A DNA stretch of 11,940 nt from JBCBSK01 sp039819185 (GTDB lineage: Bacteria > Pseudomonadota > Alphaproteobacteria > Rhizobiales > Tepidamorphaceae), in contig JBCBSK010000120.1 in assembly GCA_039819185.1 (NCBI GenBank), positions 1-11,940 on the forward strand, written 5' to 3'. Below are positions 6,643 through 11,940 of this stretch, one piece after another. The position numbers and the translations under genes are program-made. The number at the start of each line of letters is the position of its first letter. Position 1 is the first letter of the stretch. Below the pieces are notes generated by a model. It saw only the letters and a program-made list of their open reading frames with translations. It had not been told where the DNA came from and did no database searches.

Positions 6643-7029
6643 TTACTCAGACAGCGGCACCTGAGGGCCTGTGTCCTCCTGAACTGCCGATCCGCCCGGG
6701 ATCTGGTTCAGGAGGTCGTCGGTCGTCGCGGGTCCTGACGGCTGGTCCGAAACCACGCCAGGCGCCGGCGTGCCGCCATCAAGGATCGACCCTGCCCCGC
6801 CAGACTGATTGGCGATCAGGGTCAGTATGATACTGGTTGTGAAGAAACCGAACGCGAGAAACGTCGTCGCGCGCGTCAGAACATTGGCCGTGCCGCGACC
6901 GGACATGAAGCCGCCTGCGCCGCCGCCGCCGCCAATGCCGAGCGCGCCACCCTCGGACTTTTGCAGAAGGATCAAAACAACCAGGGCAATCACCACCATG
7001 AGGTGGATCGCGATAATCACGGTTTCCAT
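6643..7029 (-). CDS. secG: Preprotein translocase subunit SecG
   Basis: SecG is the small inner-membrane subunit of the SecYEG channel and helps SecA-driven protein export. The 128-residue protein has a first membrane segment at about 3-22, the conserved LLQKSEGGALGIGGG turn (21-35), then RGTANVLTRATTFLAF (45-60) leading into a second membrane segment at about 53-73. The remainder is a Gly-, Pro- and Asp-rich tail predicted to be flexible, which is common and variable in alphaproteobacterial SecG. The start is ATG at 7029-7027 with a GAGA element about 7 bases upstream. It lies 109 bases downstream of tpiA and 98 bases upstream of pyrG, the order tpiA-secG-pyrG that I recall from alphaproteobacteria. 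A weak terminator-like hairpin follows its stop. Confidence 0.96.
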   Translation of the reverse strand: METVIIAIHLMVVIALVVLILLQKSEGGALGIGGGGGAGGFMSGRGTANVLTRATTFLAFGFFTTSIILTLIANQSGGAGSILDGGTPAPGVVSDQPSGPATTDDLLNQIPGGSAVQEDTGPQVPLSE

Positions 7030-7138
7030 GACGATCTCATTCGTTGACCGCAGGCTTGCTGCGTCGACCGTCCCACCAAGGGAACTCTTTGCGCCATCAC
7101 ATGAGGCTTCCCGGCGATATCGTCAAGCTCTTGCCGCC

Positions 7139-7921
7139 TCAGCAGGCCACTTGCCTTGCCAGGGTCGCGGCCGCTTCAATGATCGGTGAAAACTCGTGCA
7201 CGGTCAGGCTCGCGCCACCGACGAGCACGCCATCAACAGCCTCTACACGCAAGATTTCGCCAGCATTGCCCGGCTTGACTGACCCGCCATAGAGGATACG
7301 GGCATCCGCGCCACCGTTGAGATGCTGTATGAGTGTCTCGCGGATCGTCCCGTGCATCGCGGCAATATCGTCAAGCGTCGCGGACCGGCCCGTTCCGATC
7401 GCCCAGACCGGTTCATAGGCGATCACGATTGCGCCCGCGTCGGCGGAAGCGGGAACGGAGCCGCGAATTTGCGCGGTAACAACCTCGGCGGCTTTGCCCG
7501 CTTCGCGATCCTGCAAGCTTTCGCCGACGCAGATGATCGGGATCAGCGAGATCGACAATGCGGCATCGGCTTTCGCGCGCACCATCTCATCAGTTTCCCG
7601 ATAACCTGCGCGACGTTCGGAATGGCCGACAATGACATGCGATGCGCCCGAGTCCGACAGCATATCCGCCGAAACGTCACCCGTGAACGCGCCCGAGCGC
7701 TCGGCGTGGCAATCCTGACCCCCGAGTTGCAGCCGGTCAACGACCGGCAGCATTTGGGCCGCTCGCGCCAAAAGAGTCGTCGGCAGACACAAAACGATCT
7801 CAACCGAATGTGGCGCATCATGAGCTGCATCGGCGATATGGCGGATCACGTTGAGATCGGTGGAGACGCCGTTCATCTTCCAATTGCCGGCCACCAGCCG
7901 CTTGCGATGCCGCTCACTCAT
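7139..7921 (-). CDS. tpiA: Triose-phosphate isomerase
   Basis: TpiA interconverts dihydroxyacetone phosphate and glyceraldehyde 3-phosphate in glycolysis and gluconeogenesis. The 260-residue protein is of normal length and has intact active-site residues: N13 and K15 in AGNWKMNG (11-18), the electrophile H100 in VIVGHSERR, and catalytic base E170 in AYEPVWAIGTG, which continues into mobile loop 6. YGGSV at 211-215 and GVLVGGASL at 231-239 form the phosphate-binding end of the barrel. The start is ATG at 7921-7919 with AGAGG about 10 bases upstream. The reading frame stays open for a further 116 codons upstream to 8269, but that part crosses the start of the divergent ppiD gene and shows no family similarity, so it is not included. 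It heads the leftward tpiA-secG-pyrG block and diverges from ppiD. Confidence 0.98.
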   Translation of the reverse strand: MSERHRKRLVAGNWKMNGVSTDLNVIRHIADAAHDAPHSVEIVLCLPTTLLARAAQMLPVVDRLQLGGQDCHAERSGAFTGDVSADMLSDSGASHVIVGHSERRAGYRETDEMVRAKADAALSISLIPIICVGESLQDREAGKAAEVVTAQIRGSVPASADAGAIVIAYEPVWAIGTGRSATLDDIAAMHGTIRETLIQHLNGGADARILYGGSVKPGNAGEILRVEAVDGVLVGGASLTVHEFSPIIEAAATLARQVAC

Positions 7922-8165
7922 ATGCAAAACCCTCTTGAGACTGGTCGCAAATCTGGACGGAAACCCGGTTCCGACTTTTCCAGGAATTGCTATGACTGCC
8001 GTGATGCCGTCATGATTGCGCGACAGATCGGCTCTTGTGCCCGGTTCCGGCTGCAATGTGAAGCGTGAGATGCCGCCGCACGGCGTGTCATTGCGCATCA
8101 GGGTATGAATGACCGGACAAGAGACGCCAATAGTCGAGATTTCGATCGCTTGAGACAGGACCGAC
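7922..8165. other. Divergent intergenic region between tpiA and ppiD
   Basis: This 244-base gap must hold the promoters for tpiA (leftward) and ppiD (rightward). No promoter stands out. A weak leftward candidate (TTGGCG, 17 bases, CATACC) is visible. A 10-base direct repeat CCCGGTTCCG occurs at 7964-7973 and 8040-8049, 76 bases apart, and could be a pair of regulator sites or chance. No RNA gene or gene of a known family is visible. Confidence 0.4.
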
Positions 8166-10076
8166 ATGCTGCAATCCCTTCGTAAGTCCGCCGGCGGATG
8201 GCTCGCCAAGATCCTCTTGTTTTTCCTGGTACTCAGCTTCGCTGTCTGGGGGATCAACGACATCTTCACCGGCTATCGTGGTGATACGGTCATCGCCGTC
8301 GGTGATACGGAGATCTCCGGCGAGCGGCTACAATTGGAAGTTCAGCAGGAGGTTCAGTTTGTCTCGCGTCAGATTGGCCGCCCCTTGACGCTGCAAGAAA
8401 CCCGCGCGCTCGGAATCGATCAGCAGGTTATCGGACGCCTGGTTACCGAGGCGGTATTGGACGAAGCCGCAAATCGCTATGGACTTGGCGTCTCGGAAGA
8501 AGCGATCCGCCAGTCGATCTTCGACGATCCGTCCTTCCGCATTGGCAACGTGTTCGATCGTGGAACTTTCGCGCAATACCTCCAGTTTACCCGCCAGACA
8601 GAGGAGCAGTTTGTCGCCGAGCGCCACGATTTCCTGACCCGGCAGATCGTCGGGGAATCGATCGGCGGCGGTGGCCATGTTCCGGATGCGATTACCGCAG
8701 GACTTGCTGACTATGAAACTGCGCGACGCTCGGCGAGCTATTTCATCATCGGCCCTGATGCCGTCGAGGCGGTCGAAACGCCGGACACCGCAACCCTTGA
8801 AGCCTGGTATGAGACGCAAGGCGGCCTGTTCCGGGCACCGGAATACCGCGAGATCGGGTTGATCGTGCTGACCCGCGATGTGCTGATCCCGGAGATTGAA
8901 ATCACCGAGGACGATGCGCGGGCGCAGTATGAAGCGTTCATCGACCGTTACTCGGCCCCTGAACGGCGGATGGTGCGCCAGATCATTTTTTCATCGCTGG
9001 AAGAGGCCGAAGCAGCCCGCGCCGCGATCGAGGATGGTGCACGCTTTGGCGATATCGCCACGGAACAGGGCCTGACCGATGCCGATACCGATCTTGGCAC
9101 CGTGACACGCGACGAGTTACTTGATCCGATTGTGGCGGAAGCGGCCTTTGCGCTCGATCTTGGCGAGGTCAGCCAGCCGGTCGAGGGCCAGTTCGGCATT
9201 GTCCTTGTGTCCGTGCCGCAGATCCTCGCCGGCGGCCAGGTGTCGTTCGAACAGGTCGAAGCTCAAGTGCGACGTGAACTGGCCGAATCGCGTGCTGAAG
9301 ATCTTGTGCTGGCATTGCATGATACAATCGAGGATGCTCGCGCTGCCGGAGCCACACTTCAGGAAGCTGCACGCGACCACAGTCTTGAGTATCGGGTTGT
9401 TTCCGCAGTCGACGCCCAAGGCTTGACACCTGGCGCGACCGAGGCCCTGCCCTTCGACGGCGCCGAACGAGTCCTGCTTGATCTGTTCGAAAGCGATGTC
9501 GGGCTTGAAAACGACCCCGTTCAGCTCCCGGATCGGCAGTTCGCCTGGTACGAGGTGCTGAATATCTCGGCCGAGCGTGATCGTTCCCTCGATGAAGTCC
9601 GCGAGGAGGCAATCGCACGCTATATGACAGAGGATCTTGGTCGCCGGCTCGACGAACGCGCCCGCACAGAAGTCGATGCGCTTGCCGCCGGCAAACCCTT
9701 GGCTGAAGTCGCAGCCGATGCCGGTGCCCAGATCCGCGACAGCGGCCCCCTGACGCGCGACACGGAGTCCGACGCCCTGTCGCCTGCTACTATCGCAGCA
9801 CTCTTCTCATCAGCGGCCGGCACGCCGGGCTGGGCGCCTGCCAGCGATCCTGACCAGCGGATCGTCTATGTTGCTCAGGACCTGACGCCGGTAGACGGCG
9901 CCGCCGCAGACGCCCAAGCGGAGATCCAGGCTGGGCTCGAAGCGGAAATGGCCAACGACCTGCTTGCGTTGTTCGTATCGGGACTGCAGACCGATTATGA
10001 AGTGGTCGTCAACGAAGACCTGCTGGCGCAAGCCCTTGGCCTCGCCCCGCGCACCGGTCAGCATGACGGTATGTAA
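8166..10076 (+). CDS. ppiD: PpiD-like periplasmic folding chaperone (SurA N-terminal plus parvulin domain)
   Basis: This 636-residue protein has the PpiD plan: a short cytoplasmic start, one membrane anchor at about residues 12-34 (including WLAKILLFFLVLSFAVWGIN), and a large periplasmic part. Residues about 40-170 resemble the SurA/PpiD N-terminal chaperone domain. Residues about 267-355, from RRMVRQIIFSS to FGIVLVSVPQI, resemble a parvulin rotamase domain. Where active parvulins have His in the first strand (R-H-I-L), this one has Gln (RQIIF, Q272). Together with E. coli PpiD lacking isomerase activity, this suggests a chaperone rather than an enzyme. PpiD works near the SecYEG exit on newly exported proteins, and secG lies close by. 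The start is ATG at 8166 with AGG 6 bases upstream. It is divergent from tpiA and 57 bases upstream of trpE, the ppiD-trpE order I recall in alphaproteobacteria. Confidence 0.92.
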   Translation: MLQSLRKSAGGWLAKILLFFLVLSFAVWGINDIFTGYRGDTVIAVGDTEISGERLQLEVQQEVQFVSRQIGRPLTLQETRALGIDQQVIGRLVTEAVLDEAANRYGLGVSEEAIRQSIFDDPSFRIGNVFDRGTFAQYLQFTRQTEEQFVAERHDFLTRQIVGESIGGGGHVPDAITAGLADYETARRSASYFIIGPDAVEAVETPDTATLEAWYETQGGLFRAPEYREIGLIVLTRDVLIPEIEITEDDARAQYEAFIDRYSAPERRMVRQIIFSSLEEAEAARAAIEDGARFGDIATEQGLTDADTDLGTVTRDELLDPIVAEAAFALDLGEVSQPVEGQFGIVLVSVPQILAGGQVSFEQVEAQVRRELAESRAEDLVLALHDTIEDARAAGATLQEAARDHSLEYRVVSAVDAQGLTPGATEALPFDGAERVLLDLFESDVGLENDPVQLPDRQFAWYEVLNISAERDRSLDEVREEAIARYMTEDLGRRLDERARTEVDALAAGKPLAEVAADAGAQIRDSGPLTRDTESDALSPATIAALFSSAAGTPGWAPASDPDQRIVYVAQDLTPVDGAAADAQAEIQAGLEAEMANDLLALFVSGLQTDYEVVVNEDLLAQALGLAPRTGQHDGM

Positions 10077-10133
10077 TAGGCCGCGAGCGGCGGCGGAGAG
10101 GCCGGAGCGGCGAGTAAGCGCGTTGACCGCATC

Positions 10134-11651
10134 ATGAAGGTTTCCCCCGAACGAGACACATTTGCCGACTGCTATCGCGCCGGCACACCGCAGGTCGTGT
10201 TCACCCGGCTGGTCGGCGATCTCGAAACGCCAGTCTCCGCGATGCTGAAGCTTGCCACCGGCAAGCCGAACAGCTTTCTCCTCGAATCTGTCGAGGGCGG
10301 TGCGACTCGGGCACGCTATTCGATCATCGGGCTTGATCCGGATGTGATCTTCAGAGCGCATGGCGATCAACCCGGCATCGCGGAAAGCCGCGACGGCACG
10401 CCGTCAGACTTCCATCCAGCGCAAGGCGGCACCCTCGACGCGCTGCGCGATCTAGTAGATGCCTCGCGGATCGATCTGCCGCATGATCTGCCCCCCATGG
10501 CGGCCGGGGTATTCGGTTATCTCGGCTACGACTGTATCCGGCTGGTCGAGCGCTTGCCGGACATCAATCCGGATGAACTCGACCTGCCCGACGCGCTGTT
10601 CCTGCGGCCACGTATTGTCGTTGTCTTCGACAGCGTGCGTGACGAGATCACCCTTGTCACGCCGGTGCGGCCCGATCCAAGCGTCTCTGCCGACCAGGCA
10701 TACGCCCGGGCGTTCGACCGGCTGACCGAGACAATGGACGCGCTGGACCAGCCGGTGCCGCGAACGGCCGACCCGGATGATGCCGAAGTTGCCCTCGGTA
10801 CGGTGACAAGCAATATCGCGCCGGACACCTATCAGGAGATGGTGCGAAAGGCACAGGACTACATTCTCGCTGGCGACATCTTCCAGGTCGTGCTCAGTCA
10901 GCGCTTCGAGGCCAAGTTCGCCCTCCCCCCGTTCGCACTCTATCGCGCCCTGAGGCGGGTCAATCCGGCACCGTTCCTGTTCTACCTTGATTTCGGAGGG
11001 TTCGCGGTTGCGGGCTCAAGCCCCGAAATCCTGGTCCGGGTGCGAGATGGCCGGATCACCGTACGGCCGATCGCCGGCACCCGACCACGCGGCGCCACGC
11101 CAAGTGCCGATCAGGCGCTCGCGGATGACCTCCTGGCCGACCCAAAGGAGCGCGCCGAACACCTGATGCTGCTCGATCTTGGGCGTAACGATGCTGGCCG
11201 GTTTGCCAAACCGGCAAGCGTCGAAGTGACCGACCAGTTCTTCATCGAGTATTACAGCCAGGTCATGCACATCGTGTCGAATGTCGAGGCAGATCTCGAC
11301 CCGGCCCATGATGCGATTGCGGCGCTGTTCGGCGGGTTTCCCGCCGGCACCGTATCGGGTGCCCCGAAGATTCGGGCGATGGAGATCATCGACGAGCTTG
11401 AGGACGTCAAACGCGGCATCTATGCCGGCGCGATCGGGTATTTTGCCGCCAATGGCGACATGGATTCGTGCATTGTGCTGAGGACCTCGATCGTCAAGGA
11501 CGGCAAGATGTATGTCCAGGCCGGCGCAGGCATCGTTGCGGACTCCGTGCCACTGAGCGAACATCAGGAGTGCGAGCACAAGGCGCGCGCCTTGTTCCGC
11601 GCTGGCGAAGAGGCCATGCGCTTTGCTGCCCGGTCAGGCCGTGGGCAATAG
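10134..11651 (+). CDS. trpE: Anthranilate synthase component I
   Basis: TrpE converts chorismate to anthranilate with ammonia supplied by TrpG, the first committed step of tryptophan synthesis. The 505-residue protein has the expected N-terminal domain with the LLES motif (49-52) tied to tryptophan feedback inhibition, and the chorismate-binding domain with PIAGTRPRG (312-320), LDLGRNDAGR (347-356), GGFPAGTVSGAPKIRAMEII (400-419), GAIGYFAANGDMDSCIVLRT (432-451) and VQAGAGIVADS (461-471). All appear intact, so it is probably functional and feedback-regulated. The start is ATG at 10134; the ribosome binding site is weak. No Trp-rich leader peptide or attenuator is visible in the 57 bases upstream, so transcription may read through from ppiD. 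trpG follows after 10 bases. Codons 451-492 are duplicated in inverted form at the right end of the window. Confidence 0.98.
   Translation: MKVSPERDTFADCYRAGTPQVVFTRLVGDLETPVSAMLKLATGKPNSFLLESVEGGATRARYSIIGLDPDVIFRAHGDQPGIAESRDGTPSDFHPAQGGTLDALRDLVDASRIDLPHDLPPMAAGVFGYLGYDCIRLVERLPDINPDELDLPDALFLRPRIVVVFDSVRDEITLVTPVRPDPSVSADQAYARAFDRLTETMDALDQPVPRTADPDDAEVALGTVTSNIAPDTYQEMVRKAQDYILAGDIFQVVLSQRFEAKFALPPFALYRALRRVNPAPFLFYLDFGGFAVAGSSPEILVRVRDGRITVRPIAGTRPRGATPSADQALADDLLADPKERAEHLMLLDLGRNDAGRFAKPASVEVTDQFFIEYYSQVMHIVSNVEADLDPAHDAIAALFGGFPAGTVSGAPKIRAMEIIDELEDVKRGIYAGAIGYFAANGDMDSCIVLRTSIVKDGKMYVQAGAGIVADSVPLSEHQECEHKARALFRAGEEAMRFAARSGRGQ
11483..11608 (+). repeat. Left arm of a 126-base inverted repeat (inside trpE)
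   Basis: These bases are trpE codons 451-492. Their reverse complement recurs at 11815-11940 with 117 of 126 positions identical by my hand alignment. The arms are separated by 206 bases (11609-11814) that hold the trpE stop and the start of trpG. This arm is the original, because it lies within an intact and conserved trpE. Confidence 0.9.
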
Positions 11652-11661
11652 GCAGGCACGG

Positions 11662-11859
11662 ATGCGGATACACATCCTTCTCGACAATTACGACAGCTTC
11701 ACCTTCAATCTGGTCCATGCCTATGCCGCACTCGGTGAGACGGTCGAGGTCATCCGCAATGATGCTGTCAGCGCCAGCGACATCATCGGCCGACAGCCAA
11801 GCGCCATTACCATCTCGCCAGCGCGGAACAAGGCGCTCGCCATGAGCTCGCACTCCTGA
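11662..11859 (+). CDS. trpG: Anthranilate synthase component II / glutamine amidotransferase (5' fragment, broken at about 11820)
   Basis: TrpG hydrolyses glutamine and passes ammonia to TrpE. The start is ATG at 11662, 10 bases after the trpE stop, with AGG about 7 bases upstream. The first 52-53 codons are typical: LLDNYDSFTFNLVHAYAALG (6-25), VIRNDAVS (29-36) and AITISP (47-52). In the family the next residues are normally GPG or GPC, but here the frame turns into ARNKALAMSSHS and stops at 11857-11859. The last dozen codons are the antisense strand of the end of trpE, not trpG. The amidotransferase Cys-His-Glu triad is absent. The break coincides with the start of an inverted copy of trpE, so it more likely reflects a chimeric contig end than a dead gene. 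The true gene probably continues intact in the organism. Confidence 0.85.
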   Translation: MRIHILLDNYDSFTFNLVHAYAALGETVEVIRNDAVSASDIIGRQPSAITISPARNKALAMSSHS

Positions 11860-11940
11860 TGTTCGCTCAGTGTCACGGAGTACGAAACGAAGCCTGCGCA
11901 GGCCTGGACATACATCATGCCGTCCTTGACGATCGAGGTC
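11815..11940 (-). pseudogene. Inverted partial copy of trpE (right arm of the repeat, probable chimeric end)
   Basis: Read on the minus strand, this is the sequence of trpE 11483-11608 with nine substitutions, equivalent to trpE positions 11506, 11523, 11532, 11538, 11541, 11550, 11578, 11581 and 11586. All nine are transversions (A to T four times, G to T three times, C to A twice). All fall at codon position 1 or 2 and change the amino acid (K-M, G-C, I-F, A-S, D-Y, P-T, H-L, K-M, R-S). There is no indel or stop codon. The copy runs to the last base of the window. At its inner edge the 7 bases TCGCCAG (11815-11821) fit both trpG and the reverse complement of trpE. This looks like a fold-back template switch with base errors, not a second trpE gene. 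Confidence 0.85.

Noticed and set aside
5969..6664. A 231-codon plus-strand open frame opposite the pyrG start and the secG-pyrG gap
   Set aside because: It is antisense to the highly conserved PyrG N-terminus and shows no conserved motif; the length is explained by GC-rich codon bias.
7322..8068. A 248-codon plus-strand open frame opposite tpiA
   Set aside because: It mirrors the intact TpiA catalytic region and shows no family resemblance; it ends in the intergenic gap without a plausible partner.
10077..10133. Tryptophan leader peptide or attenuator before trpE
   Set aside because: The 57-base gap contains no short open frame with Trp codons and no hairpin followed by a T-run.
11721..11918. 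A small minus-strand gene encoding a TrpE-like peptide
   Set aside because: It is simply the inverted, mutated copy of the trpE end joined to antisense trpG. It has no start region of its own and is best explained by the chimeric contig end.
11815..11940. Variable repeat of a diversity-generating retroelement
   Set aside because: Those show substitutions confined to adenine positions of a template and need a nearby reverse transcriptase. Here changes hit A, G and C sites of trpE, and no reverse transcriptase or target gene is visible.

Overview
The window looks like a stretch of core chromosome from an alphaproteobacterium of moderately high GC. The evidence is gene order: the block pdhA - ftsB/divIC-like - eno - kdsA - (VOC) - pyrG - secG - tpiA, diverging from ppiD - trpE - trpG, is an arrangement I recall from this class. 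A perfect CtrA-type site (TTAA-N7-TTAAC) also fits a lineage with the CtrA cell-cycle regulator, such as relatives of Caulobacter, Maricaulis or Hyphomonas. I cannot name a genus.

Layout. Bases 1-197 hold the first 65 codons of pdhA, read leftwards and running off the window. An ftsB-like divisome gene (388-705) and enolase (804-2075) follow on the same strand, with the CtrA-type site between them. A gene of unknown function with a DUF1835-type domain (2169-3182) is the only rightward gene in the left two thirds; it overlaps the end of kdsA tail to tail. Then come, all leftward, kdsA (3163-4014), a VOC/glyoxalase-like gene (4011-4916), pyrG (4916-6544), secG (6643-7029) and tpiA (7139-7921). 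pyrG, VOC and kdsA are joined by 1-nt and 4-nt stop/start overlaps. From 8166 rightward come ppiD, trpE and the first part of trpG.

How the genes fit together. tpiA and eno belong to glycolysis, eno supplies the phosphoenolpyruvate used by KdsA, and PdhA takes the resulting pyruvate to acetyl-CoA. PyrG makes CTP, needed later to activate KDO as CMP-KDO, so the pyrG-VOC-kdsA unit joins nucleotide supply to lipopolysaccharide synthesis. SecG and PpiD act in export and envelope folding. TrpE and TrpG form anthranilate synthase.

The right end is abnormal. trpG breaks at about base 11820 and is followed by a 126-base inverted, 93%-identical copy of the end of trpE that runs to the last base. The junction has 7 bases of microhomology, and all nine mismatches are transversions that change the trpE amino acid. 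A fold-back chimera or assembly artefact at a contig end is the most likely explanation. I found no RNA gene, CRISPR array, insertion sequence or phage gene, and no convincing new multi-gene system. The nearest leads to new biology are the VOC protein coupled to pyrG and kdsA, the DUF1835 protein, and CtrA control of the ftsB-like gene.
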